A DNA stretch of 64,000 bases from Kalaharituber pfeilii. Lineage: Eukaryota > Ascomycota > Pezizomycetes > Pezizales > Pezizaceae. The position numbers and the translations under genes were made by a program. The notes beneath the pieces were generated by a model. That model ran no database searches, was not told the origin of the DNA, and saw only the letters and a program-made list of their open reading frames with translations. Positions 10,941 to 25,625 of this stretch are shown here, piece by piece; the stretch's first letter is position 1; every line of letters begins with the position of its first letter. The stretch is taken from the NCBI GenBank assembly GCA_015179045.1, contig WHUZ01000011.1:1-64000 (forward strand), read 5' to 3'.

Positions 10941-13900
10941 ATGGAGAGCCTATCCCCATCCACCGGCGGTGTGAAGACTAGCACGACGTCAATTTCAGAG
11001 GAAACAATGGTGGGAGACCTCGAGAATCAACGTGTCAACCTTAACAGCTCTAATCCCAGAGGAGAGTCAAATATTGGGCAACATGGGGTTGACGTTGCGG
11101 CAGCAGAGGCTGAGTTCATGGAATTGAGCAGGCAGTTATCCGGGCTCTCCCGGAGAATGACTCACAACAGTATTCGCGACGCTCAACACTCCGGTAACGG
11201 GGTGAAGGATTACGAAAAGGGTGCAGGAGAAGGTGACGATGAGCAATTTGACCTTGAGGCGCACTTGAGAGGTGTGGAAGGCGAAGAGAGGAATGCTGGC
11301 ATCAAACCCAAACAGATTGGTACGTTACATTCCGCTTTTGGGATAATGACATAGCTAACACATTGAGATTTCAGGTGTTTTGTGGCAGGATCTTACAGTA
11401 TCTGGCATCGGGGGTGTTAAAAACTACATTGCCACTTTCCCAGATGCATTTATCTCCTTCTTCAACGTCTTCGGCACTATTCGATCCATCTTCGGTATGG
11501 ACAAGAAAGGGAGGGAATTTGATATCCTGAAGAACATCAGAGGCGTTGCTAAACCAGGGGAGATGATTTTGGTATTGGGGAGACCTGGCAGTGGATGTAC
11601 CACGTTTCTAAAGGTTATTGCGAACCAGAGGTTCGGGTACACCAAAGTTGATGGGGAGGTTCTTTATGGACGGTTTGGCGCAGATACATTTGCGAAAAGG
11701 TTTAGGGGTGAGGCTGTTTATAATCAAGAGGGTATGTGAACTATAATTCTGCGATGAAAGGTTTACTTTTAACAATTGTCCATAGATGATATCCACCACC
11801 CTACTCTCACTGTTGGACAAACACTTGGATTTGCCCTGGACACCAAGACCCCTGCAAAGAGGATACCCGGAATGACCACAGCGGAATTCAAGGAAAGAGT
11901 CATCAACCTCCTTCTGAAGATGTTCAATATAGAGCATACTGTCAACACGGTTGTCGGAAATCCATTTGTCCGCGGTGTCTCCGGGGGTGAGCGAAAGCGC
12001 GTTTCCATCGCAGAGATGATGATAACCAAGGCTACTGTCTGCTGTTGGGACAACTCTACACGAGGATTGGATGCTTCCACGGCCTTGGACTACGCCAAAT
12101 CACTCCGCATTATGACGAACATCTACAAAACTACGACTTTCGTCTCTCTCTATCAGGCTAGCGAGAACATTTATGAACAATTCGATAAAGTGTTGGTCAT
12201 CGATTCCGGCCGTGAGGTGTACTACGGACCTACCCGAGAGGCACGTGCCTACTTTGAGGGTCTTGGGTTTGCTCCCAAGCCCCGCCAAACTACCCCTGAT
12301 TACCTTACTGGATGCACCGACGAATATGAGAGAGAATACGCTGACAGTAGGGCCTCTTCGACCGTGCCAAGTAGTCCTGAGGAGTTGGAGAAGGCTTTCC
12401 ATGAATCTCCTGCATGGACTGCACTCAATGAGGAAATGGAGCAATATCGGGAGGAAATCAATAGAAAGAACGAAATTCATGAGCACTTCATCACCGCGGT
12501 GAAGGAGGATAAGAGACTTGGAACTTCAAAGAAATCAGTTTATACCATTCCCTATCATCGCCAGATTTGGGCGTTGATGAAACGTCAATTTCTCCTAAAA
12601 TGGCAAGATAAATTCTCATTAGCAGTGTCCTGGATCACCTCCATTGCAGTTGCAATCGTTACCGGCACTCTCTACTTAGACCTGCCGAAGACCTCCGCTG
12701 GAGCCTTCACCCGTGGTGGCTTGATGTTTATCGCACTTCTGTTTAACGCTTTTCAAGCCTTCTCCGAGCTTGCATCAACCATGTTGGGACGACCAATCGT
12801 TAATAAGCATAAGGCATTTACATTTCATCGACCCTCCGCCCTCTGGCTTGCGCAGATCTGTGTTGACTTAGTTTTCGCGTCTACACAAATTTTGGTGTTC
12901 TCGATCATTGTGTATTTCATGACTAATCTGGCAAGGAGTGCAGGAGCATTTTTCACCTTCTATCTGATGATTCTTTCCGGTTACATCGCCATGACACTGT
13001 TCTTCAGGACAGTGGGTTGCTTATGTCCGGACTTCGATTATGCCATGAAATTTGCTGCCGTTATCATCACCTTGTTTGTCATTACCAGTGGTTATTTGGT
13101 AAGACTGGGATACGAAACTTATGATTGAGAACTGCTTATTGACAGAAATACACAGATTCCTAGTCAAGCGCAGGGAGACTGGCTATCATGGATATTCTAC
13201 ATCAACGGACTTGGTTTAGGATTCTCAGCAATGATGATGAATGAGTTCAAGCGGGTAACCCTTAGATGTACCAGCGAATCTCTGGTTCCATCTGGTCCTG
13301 GATATAACGACCTCAACCATCAGACATGTACTCTAGCTGGAAGCAAGCCTGGTACTAACTTTATCAACGGTGGTGACTATATCAATCTTACTTTCAGTTA
13401 CAATCCGGATCACTTATGGAGAAACTTCGGCATCATAATGACTCTTATTGTCTTTTTCCTGGGAGCAAATGCCCTTCTCGGTGAATACTTCCAATATGGT
13501 GCTGGTGGAAAAACCGTTACATTCTATGCCAAGGAGAATGCTGAACGCAAGAAGTTGAACCAGGAGCTGAATTCTAAGTTACAGGAGCGCCGTTCAAAGA
13601 GGGGCCAGCCCGACGAAAGTGGAAGTAACTTGAAGATCGAATCGAAGGCCGTCCTTACCTGGGAAAACCTTAGCTACGACGTCCCAATTCCCAACGGACA
13701 AATCAGGCTGCTCAAGGACGTTTTCGGATATGTAAAGCCCGGGCAGCTCACAGCTCTCATGGGTGCATCGGGTGCTGGAAAGACTACCTTGTTGGATGTC
13801 TTGGCTGCAAGGAAAAACATCGGTGTTATATCTGGTGATATTCTAATCGATGGCAAGCCCCCAGGAACTTCTTTCCAGCGTGGCACTTCCTATGCAGAAC

Positions 13901-15546
13901 AGTTGGATGTTCATGAATCAACTCAAACCGTTCGGGAAGCTTTGAGATTCTCTGCCTACCTCCGACAGCCCTACGAGGTGCCTATTGAGGAAAAGAATGC
14001 CTATGTTGAGGAAGTCATAGCTCTTCTGGAGATGGAAAACATTGCAGACGCTATCATTGGGGACCCTACGACCGGGTTGGCAGTTGAGGAACGAAAGCGT
14101 GTTACCATAGGAGTTGAACTCGCTGCGAAGCCTGAATTACTTCTCTTCTTGGATGAGCCAACCAGTGGTTTAGATTCTCAATCTGCATTCAACATTGTTC
14201 GTTTCTTGAAGAAGCTTGCCAATGCCGGACAAGCCATCCTTTGCACTATTCATCAACCCAATGCTTCTTTGTTTGAGAATTTCGACCGGTTGTTGCTCCT
14301 GCAGCGCGGTGGAGAATGTGTCTACTTTGGTGACATAGGAAAAGATGCCGAAGTTTTGCTGAACTACTTCTACAAATATGGAGCCCACTGCCCACAAAAT
14401 GCAAACCCTGCTGAGTGGATGTTGGATGCTATTGGAGCTGGACAGGCACCAAGGATCGGTGATAGGGATTGGGGTGAAATCTGGAGATCGTCGGACGAAC
14501 TGAAGGCCGTCAAGGAAGAAATCAAACGGCTTCAGGAATCTCGAATTGCAGAAATCGGATCTGCGCCTCCTGTTGTTGACAAGGAATATGCAACTCCTCT
14601 GTCGTACCAGATCAAGCTTGTCATGAAACGTACAAACCTCAGTTTCTGGAGATCACCAAACTACGGCTTCACCAGATTCTTCAATCACATTGCCATCGCC
14701 TTGCTTTCTGGTTTGTGCTTCTTGGACTTAGACGATTCTCGCGCCAGCATGCAATACCGTGTTTTCATCATCTTCCAAGTCACTGTCTTGCCAGCGTTAA
14801 TTCTCGCTCAGGTTGAGCCGAAGTACGACATTGCTCGTATGATCTTCTACCGTGAACAGTCATCCAAGATGTACTCCCAGTTCGCATTCGCGCTCTCCAT
14901 GGTGATCGCCGAACTGCCATACAGCATTCTTTGCGCTTTCGGCTTCTTCGTCTGCTTATATTTTCCTCCAGGAATGAGCACCGAGCCGGACCGTGCAGGA
15001 TATCAGTTCCTCATGATCCTAGTCACCGAAATCTTCTCTGTCACTCTTGGCCAAGCGATCGCCGCTCTCACCCCCAGCGCCTTCATTGGCGCATTGCTTA
15101 ACCCCTTCTTGCTCGTTACCCTCTCCCTGTTCTGCGGCGTCACTGTTCCGAAACCCAACATGCCCAAGTTCTGGCGCTCGTGGCTCTACGAACTCAACCC
15201 CTTCACTCGTCTCATCTCTGGCATGGTCGTCACTGAGCTCCACAGCACCCCGGTCAATTGTGCGGAATGGGAATACAACACCTTCACTCCTCCTCCCGGT
15301 CAAACCTGTGAGTCATACGCTGCGGATTTCCTTAACTTGGCGCCTGGGTACCTGAGGAATGCGAGCACGACAGCTCAGGAGATCTGCCAGTACTGTGCAT
15401 ATAGAGTTGGAGACGAGTTTTTTGAGGCACTGGATCTAAGCTTTGACGATAGGTGGAGGGATTTTGGAATCTTTGTTGCGTTTGTGGTGTCGAATTTGGC
15501 GATCTTGTTTTTGGCGAGTAGACATTTGAATTTCTCTAGGCGATAA
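10941..15546 (+). CDS. PDR/CDR-type ABC multidrug transporter (ABC-G, full size)
   Basis: This is a plasma-membrane ATP-driven efflux pump of the pleiotropic drug resistance family. Four exons (10941-11319, 11375-11731, 11786-13098, 13156-15546) give 1479 residues in the order NBD1-TMD1-NBD2-TMD2, the normal full length. NBD1 has the PDR-specific Walker A GRPGSGCTT (about 195-203), a canonical VSGGERKRVS signature (310) and Walker B WDNSTRGLD, with Asn in place of the catalytic Glu. NBD2 has a normal Walker A GASGAGKTT (886) and DEPTSGLD, but the degenerate signature LAVEERKR (991). This asymmetry is standard for Cdr1/Pdr5-like pumps. Each membrane domain shows about six hydrophobic segments, with Cys in the extracellular loops. 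An in-frame ATG precedes the tract at 10797, but the start at 10941 fits the family better. The third intron must use the second AG (13155), because the first gives an immediate stop. Substrates cannot be predicted. Confidence 0.95.
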
Positions 15547-17297
15547 GAGATTGCCGGTTGGAGTCGGGGGGTGGTAGGGTAATGCTGCAAGGTGATTCAT
15601 GTCTGGGATAGTGATACGATAACTTCTATATTACCTTTCTTTTCTTTTATTTCTATTTTTTACTTTATATATTCTTTTCTGGCCTCTTCTCCTTTACCTC
15701 CCACTGGTGCACCTTTTTCCTTTTTTCTTTTTTGTGGGGGAGACATTTTTATTAGTAACGAAAAAGTTAGAGATTTCCGATTGTGGGAGTGGTTGGTTAA
15801 GCATGTCTACGATTTTTACTTTATTATCTTTGGTTACGTGGGTTATTGTATCTGTAGATCTGTGGAAGGCGGCGGGAAAGTTATGTTTATTTTTAATGTT
15901 GATGTTCATTATTATTTTCATAAGTTGGGGCAGATTAGAAGTTGGGTAGTAGTAGCTAGTGTAGTCCTTTGTGCTAAATTAATATGAATAGTGCATCAAC
16001 ATAAACTATATCTGCACATACTTGATCAACAAGAAACGTCCCTTCTTGCCCTCTAGGCTTTTTTGCTCCCACAATAGGCCCTCTAAATTCCCAATCATCA
16101 TTTGTGCACGTTGCTTTGGTCCTCTGAGTGGCAAGTCAGTTCGGAGAAACTTTGGCTTGTTGACCATTACCCTCAACTTCCAAGTTTCCAAGTTGAGGGT
16201 ACGTGTTACCCACGAGAACGTCAGAGCCATAAAAAATAAGAAAAATAAAAAATTATCGATCCCTACTCAGCACATCGTGTACTCTTCCCATTCTTCCCAG
16301 TCCTGCGATGTTCTAGTCTCGTGCCCACAGGTTTCTTTAGTTACGAGGCCCCTTAGCCCATCCTTCCCCGGAAGAAAATGATGTTTTTTAACCCTTCTAC
16401 TTGTGGGGCCTGATGGGCTGCTTACCCTCAAATTTGGATGTTGGGCTACGTTTGGACTTGAGCGAATCAGTAACCAGGATTTTGGTTGGAATGAATAGTG
16501 TTTCAAGTTTATGTGACCCAACTGTGAAATATTTCCTGCTGCCGAACAATACAGCGTCAGGTGACGTTTTCTAAAGTGGAATGAAGGATGGCGGGCGGGT
16601 GTCTTTGCGGCGATGAGAAGATTGCACAATAAATGGAATCTATTTGGCGCTAATGTCTACATTTATGTCGCATTTCCCATTAACACTCCCTTCCCCCCAA
16701 TTTAGACAGATCCTACTCCGCAGGAATAAAATGTTTGACATACATATCCACATACGTACCTAATCCAACTGCCCAAATCCCCGTGTTTTTTGATTCTTTA
16801 TGTTTTCCGAGTTATTAAACTTTAAATTATATATTTTACGTTTTGGACAAAGATGCTGAGCGTATCCTACCCACACGGCAATGTGAAATTCAAAGGATAA
16901 AAAAGACACGTCCACAATCAAGCATACCCACCGAAAGACCAATACAAGGAGGAAAAATTAGAAACGTCTAGATAGCTAAAAACTAGAGACTAAAGACTAA
17001 AATTAGACATTATATTATCGTTCATACGTCAAATCGTCAAATATTGAGCAGTTAGATGTCGTGGTTGATGTTATCATAGAAGAGCCCCAGCCTTCTTTCA
17101 TCTTCCATCCACCCATTTTCTTTTTATCACCATCCTGCACAATCCTTTCAACTCCCACCCCAACAATGTCATTCTCTGTCACTGCCACGACAATCTCTCC
17201 ATCCTTCTCGTGCCCGGCCTCATCAAGTTCCACTTTTCCCTTCCTCTTCTCCTTTCCCACATCCTAACTCCCCTTCCCTCCTGACCCAAAGAAAGCA
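15547..17297. other. Intergenic, ABC transporter 3' side
   Basis: T-rich 3' flank follows the transporter. No recognisable gene is present; the overlapping frames near 15592-15987 and 16006-16629 have no family resemblance. The segment contains the perfect hairpin at 16169-16202. Confidence 0.4.
16169..16202. repeat. Perfect 12-bp inverted repeat (hairpin)
   Basis: TACCCTCAACTT and its exact complement AAGTTGAGGGTA are separated by a 10-base loop, CCAAGTTTCC. It lies about 620 bp beyond the transporter stop, in intergenic DNA, so a transcript-processing role for that gene is unlikely. It may be a palindromic protein site or a transposon relic. Confidence 0.6.
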
Positions 17298-20200
17298 CTA
17301 AACCTCGGAAACAACATCATGCTCATCATCCTCGAGCTCACTCTGTACGACGTCTTTCCTTGTTTGGGAGATGCTGGTTGGGAAGGGGAAGGCGACGGCG
17401 ATGAGAATTCTGCGAGAGGGTGAGGGGTCAGAGCTGGAGTAGAGGTAGGCTAAGGGAGTTGCTGCGTGCATGGTTGTGTTTGGAACCGGTGAGGGTGGAC
17501 AGAGAAGATGGAGTGGGTTTACTCGTTGCTCGCAGGAGAAAGGAAAGCGGGGTTGTAGGGCGTGAAGATAATGAGGAGGTCGGGGAGGTCGGGGAGGTCG
17601 GGGATTGGTTTGCCAGGAAGCTATGAGTCGAGAAGCGCATGCGAGGTGCGAATGGAGGATGAGGGGTGACGGGAGATGGAGATTCGTGGTGGTGGGGAGG
17701 GTGATGGGCCTTGGCTTCGCATGTAGTTTAGAGTCCTCTTGGTGGGTACTGGTCGTAGCAGTAGTAGTGGCTGTTTGCGGGGGTGAGAACTCAAACTCCT
17801 CTCCACTGGACCCTGAAACCGAGCTATCGATGCTGGATGGGATCGGGGGTATTGGCGGCACAGGTAGCCCACTGGAGAGGTACTGAGACACCGGATCCGA
17901 TGCACTCGGCGGCAGGATATACGCTGACGAGGCGGTTGACGAATATGACGATTTGGTAAAATGGCTTGAGGAGCGGGATAGCGAAATATCCTTTCCCTTT
18001 TGGCAATGTTTAGATGATTTTGATTTTGCGACCTTTGTGAAGCATGGGAACTGTATGTCGATGACTAGGAGCAGCAATCGCAGTTTCTCTCATTGGATCC
18101 ATTTTTTGTTGCGGGATTTCTTAAGCTGAGAGATGAGGGCATCCATGGAGTGTGCGTGTACGCAGTCGGAGACACCGGATGGGAATTGATCTGCATCGGC
18201 GTGGTTGCCGATCTCTACCTCTACCTCCAGATCTACATCTATATCCCGACCAGAGACCGACGCAGGCGGGGTGTCGACGAATAGCGGTCCGAAGGTCAAA
18301 TACGAGCTTCCCGGAGTCAATGAGGAACTGGAAACCCACCTTGAGTCAGACGGAGTCGTAGTCGAAGGGAGTGGCATTGACTGCGCCAATGGCGCGTTGA
18401 CGGTAAGGTCCATTGTTCCAGTCCACGGTGAAGGGAACGTGAAGCCTGCTGCATTGAAACCTCGACTAGTAGTAGTAGGAGGGCTTCTCACTCGTACAGT
18501 GCCGTGAGGACTTCCAAAAGTTTCTGATGAGCCATTTTCAAGCTAGGTGGTCAGTGGGAGCGGAGCCGTAATCCCCTCTGGCAGCACCATGCTGCTGCCG
18601 CTAACTCCTGCACTCTCGCTGTTCTGTGGCTTCACCTCCAACTCCAATCTCGCCCCATTAGAGTACAATATTAGCTCCCTGTTGTGCTATCGTTGCTGAT
18701 GCTCCCACCGAGATGCATCTCATGGAGCTATCGATTAGCGGACTCTGGCCTTTGGGTGGAGATGGAGGATGCATTGGCCCCTTCTCGGCCTTCTTTCCAA
18801 ACACTGACACAGCCGGGCTAGAGATCGTGAGATTTCCTGCCTGCTTCTGCGTTGACGTGCTCCTGTTCAAGTTATCCTGCTCCTCGTCCATACCATCTGC
18901 AGTCGTGTATTCAATATTCCCCTCCGACTCCTCCTCCTTTCTCGCATCACACAGTGAGACGAGGCTTTGTTTGGAGGAATTCACGAAGCCAGAGCTTCTT
19001 AGGCTCGATTGCCTTGTCGCTGGTGCGAGTGACGAATTCCCACACAGAAGCGAAAGAGCCGCATCGCACCCTGCGCCAATCAGAGGAGAAAATGTGTCGG
19101 ACAGGGTTTTGCCAGTTTTTCGTGACGCCCCACTCATCGTGCTCGATCGGTACGATGCATGGCGTGGTTTCTGCAAGTCTTTGTATTCGACAGCAGTTGA
19201 GAGCAGTTTCATCATTTGCTCATTTTTGTGTGAAGCTTGCGAGATTTCCCAATGATGGGGTTCCACTAATAGAACCATGAACCGTGATAGTAGCTGTTGA
19301 AGACAGAGGATGTATCGTACATCGAGTCAGGCCCCGCTAGCACACTGTTGTAATGACTACTAGCAGCTTGTGATCCGCGAAGGTATCCAATGCTCCCACT
19401 GTACAAGGACGTCAGCTGTTCCAAGCGAGTTGGAGCCTTGTCTCCCTCTTCCCTCAGCCTTTTTGTCGAACTCGTGGATATCTGAACTGGGGTGGAGGCG
19501 ATAGCGGTAATGCAATTTGTGAGGCAGGGGAGTCAGTTTCAATTGTAGTAGTCAAGCCGCTTGACTCGCCGCCTGGGAGAAGCTGACTGGTGCAGTAAGC
19601 TTTAATCCTGTGGGGGCAGAACTGCGGCTGGATGCTAAAGGAGAGACGTGAGGTATCGCTGGAAATGGGCGTGGTACAAGATGCTTTGGTCGTGCCGGTG
19701 GATCAGGAAGCGGGTCCCCTTCATCAACGATAATTGGGCTTGGGTTACCTGACGACGTGAAGGACGTTTGATGTGACAGGGCCCGAGTTGGCACGCATTG
19801 TATAGGATTAGATGCTGACCGGAAGGTCTGCTCTTGCCATGTCACGCTTTTAAGAAGGCCGTTGAGAAAAGTAGATGGGGTCCGTTCGGGCCTATTTGGG
19901 CGCTGTGAGCGCTGAGTTGATTGAGCCTTTGTTGTAGCTTGCGATGTTGATGGGACCCTCATATATTGATGCCCCATTGACTGTATCCACCCCCACCAGC
20001 AGGGTAGAATCATTAGCCTCTGGTTTGATGCTGTTGCGATTTCCAAAGAAGCTTCCAATGGAATTCCTTGTCGTGGCACCTGTTGCTCTCTTTCAAGCTT
20101 CCTCCGCAGAAGATCTCTGAAACACATGGGTCTGGAGCCTCCAGAGAAGTTTCCATGGCTTCTACGACTAAGTGATCTGTTTCGGATGCAATACATGATA

Positions 20201-20860
20201 ATCACTGCTGGTGATCCTAGAAGGGTGATTGCTGCCCCAATGGCAATAATACTGACCTTTACATGGGGAGTACACATACTAGACTCGCTAGACTCATTGG
20301 AAGTTAGAACCTTTGTCTCGTTCGGCTAGATTGTTGTAGTAGTACTTGAAGATAAGATTGTATATTGGATAGTATTCGGATTAGGTTGGGGTAAAGGTGC
20401 TCGACTGGATGTCTGAGTCGAAGCAGTAGCCGATTCTCCAGTGACCGTCGGTGGTCAAAAGTATGCTCATTATCAGGCTCAAAAGGCAGAATTGGAAAGT
20501 TCTCAGTAGGAAGAACTTCAGTAGAAACTGCAGCAGGAGGTAGCTCAACAATTGATGTTGATGCATCCAACAAGCTGTCGATTGAGTTGCCTTGGTTTCT
20601 TCAGACCCCGCAGCTTGGGAACTCATGAAAGGTATCATCAATTGAAGGGTATTCAACATTGGGTTAGGCCCCGACACGAACTGAGAATATTTCTGCTTCA
20701 CTGAGCACGTCAGTCGTCAGTGGTCCGTCTAATGGCAAATCACCCGAGGAATTAGTAAACCTCGTCCTTGATTGATTATGAGGCGGAGGAAGCACCGTAC
20801 CCATTTCGTAATATTCCGTTGGGCCTGATATTCGATTTCGTCAATTTCGTCAAGGCTAGT
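17298..20860 (-). pseudogene. Decayed single-pass membrane protein gene
   Basis: Read leftward, this resembles a conserved Pezizomycotina protein with a Ser/Thr/Pro-rich outer part, one membrane helix and a long Ser-rich cytoplasmic tail; function unknown. The helix (VKVSIIAIGAAITLLGSPAV) lies near 20250. Tail motifs include RLEQLTSLYSGSIG near 19420, SISGTPSLGNLASFTQ near 19250 and SSAYILPPSASDPVSQYLSS near 17910. The motifs sit in different frames. In-frame stops are TAG at 20326-20328, TAG at 18543-18545 and TGA at 18090-18092. Frame changes are needed near 20590, 20460, 19555, 19475, 19280 and 18665. From 18660 to 17298 a single frame is interrupted only by two of the stops. The three stops are each one C-to-T change from CAG or CGA. 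Neighbouring multi-exon genes are intact, so base-calling error is an unlikely explanation. The N-terminal signal peptide was not found. Confidence 0.75.
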
Positions 20861-21559
20861 ATTAGAGATGATCTCTTCCTACTTTAGGTATCTGGGTAGG
20901 TATAGTATCATGAAGCAAGAGAGGCGAAGAAAATCAAAAGAGTGACTGCCTCAACATGAAAGAAAAGAGAAGGTCCAGATGAAGGATTGAGCGGACAGAG
21001 AGTTCCAATAGCATTGCAGAAAGAGACGGGGAAGGGTATGGATGAGCAGCTGAGCAGCTTCTCCGGGGCCTTTCCATCTCGCTTTGGAGCGTGCCAGGCA
21101 CCAGTGCTGGTATGTAAACTCCTGGCAGTGGGCGTAGTGAGAGGAGCGCATAAATCTGCAACGGCTGCGGGATTCCAGTGCATCGGCGGTATGCAGCCCC
21201 GTCACGGGCGCCAGTGCTGCAACTTGCATCAGCGCTCCGGTATGCAGGCTGCGGTCCCGCCGAGGGCTCATCTCTACCCTCGCCCCGCGGAGGGACCGTC
21301 ACCAGCAGCGTCCGCCTCGCCTGCTTGCAAGTCTTGGCGCCGCCTCGCCAAGCCGACGCAACGCAACGCAGCTCAGCTCCCCCGTTTCCTCCGGCGGCCC
21401 CCATTATAACCCTGCACAAATATTTCAGACATTGCCGGACTATTTCAGCCCAGCATACCCGCGATACCACCCGCACTCACTGCCACTCCCCGCGACACCA
21501 CCCCAATTCCACCCCCGCTCACTGTCTGAACCCTCCTCCGCAGGCGATAGAAAGCAGAC
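20861..21559. promoter_or_regulatory. GC-rich intergenic region upstream of the ICln gene
   Basis: About 700 bp lies between the divergent broken membrane-protein gene and the ICln start. 21100-21400 is rich in C, G and CpG, and an ATTATAA element lies near 21401, about 155 bp before the ICln ATG. Open frames on both strands (for example 20934-21476 minus) follow from base composition and show no domain. It probably served as a shared promoter region; this is inferred from orientation. Confidence 0.4.
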
Positions 21560-22657
21560 ATGTCGCTTCTTGAAGTCCTCCCTCATCCAATTCAGCTCGA
21601 CAAATACATCTCACTTGCAGAGCACGAGTCCCGCACGCCAGCGTCCTTCTTCAATTCCCCGCCGATCCTGCACCTTCGATGCGAAAACTGCAAGGTGCAG
21701 ATACCGAGCGACCTGCTTGAGCCTGAAGGGCCGCTGCAGTCTGTCTTCGGTCCGAAACCAGTTTCACTTGCGACGAACGGCTATTCGTCGAAGATCCCCG
21801 TGCAGGTTAACTTTGAAGGTGTGCACGTGGTAGCTGCATCAAAGTATGTGCAATTTCCTCTTCCTTTTCAGACCCCTTCCAGCCTGCCTTTTAAAGTATT
21901 TTTTGAGGCGTTGTGAATTGACAATGCCTCTGGCACTGCACATAGCGCATTCCTCCTCTCCTCTCCTGCAACGCAGAAGACCCTCTCGATACCCTATCCA
22001 TTCATCACCCTCCATGCAATCCAACACTCTCCCTCCCTTTCTTCGCCCACTTCAAAGCTTTTCAACCTCTACCTCCAGATAACCTCTTCCCCCTCATCAT
22101 CCGATGACTCCGACGAGCTAATAGAGCTCATCATCATACCGCACCTTCCCGCCTACTCTAAGCCCTCCAGCGCCGATGCAATGGTCGTGGACAATGTCGA
22201 CAGCATAACAAACTACACTCAAGAGACCCTTACGAAAGCCATGTTCGCCGCGCTCACGCGCTGCGCCGATCTGCACCCAACCCACAACTCCTCCGCCATG
22301 GGCTTCTTCGATGACGAAGACGATGAGGATGTTAGCGCTAGCGACGATGAAGACGGCGACCAAATTGCGATTGAAGGATATGGTGACGCGATGGACGTTG
22401 ACCATGCATTCGCGAAGATCAAGCCGAAGAAGGAAAGTAAGGCGATAGGGACGGCGGGGGCTCCAGGTGATGGGGGATGGATAACGAGCGAGAATGCACA
22501 TTTGTTAGAGAAGGTCAAGATTGAGGGTGGGCTGGGGCCAGGGGCGGGTAGTGTGAGGCCAAGGGAGGATGACGATGATGAGCCGGAGGCGAATGGGAAC
22601 GATGGGGCTGAGGTGCGGAGGGACGGAGCTGAGAATAAGTGGAGGAGGACAGGTTGA
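21560..22657 (+). CDS. ICln (Voldacs) family: methylosome/snRNP assembly chaperone
   Basis: In animals and fission yeast ICln binds Sm proteins and delivers them to the PRMT5 methylosome during snRNP assembly. The family was originally called a nucleotide-sensitive chloride current regulator, and the yeast Lot5 protein shares the domain. Two exons (21560-21843, 21946-22657) encode 331 residues. The N-terminus MSLLEVLPHP and the PH-like core with LSIPYPFITLHAIQ are typical. An acidic patch (FFDDEDDEDVSASDDED) and the short C-terminal end KWRRTG also match the family. The intron is fixed by phase: 21843 ends with two bases of an Asn codon completed at 21946, restoring the beta strand AFLLSSPATQK. 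Other acceptors give the wrong frame. The gene is probably cytosolic and nuclear, and constitutively expressed. Confidence 0.9.

Positions 22658-25625
<2,968 letters not shown>

Noticed and set aside
15019..15303. Antisense frames inside the ABC transporter
   Set aside because: Shadows of a well-supported coding sequence.
20934..21476. 180-codon minus-strand frame upstream of ICln
   Set aside because: GC-rich promoter-like DNA with overlapping frames on both strands and no domain.
10941..22657. Possible secondary-metabolite cluster around the ABC transporter
   Set aside because: No synthase, P450 or transcription factor nearby; neighbours are a pseudogene and housekeeping ICln.
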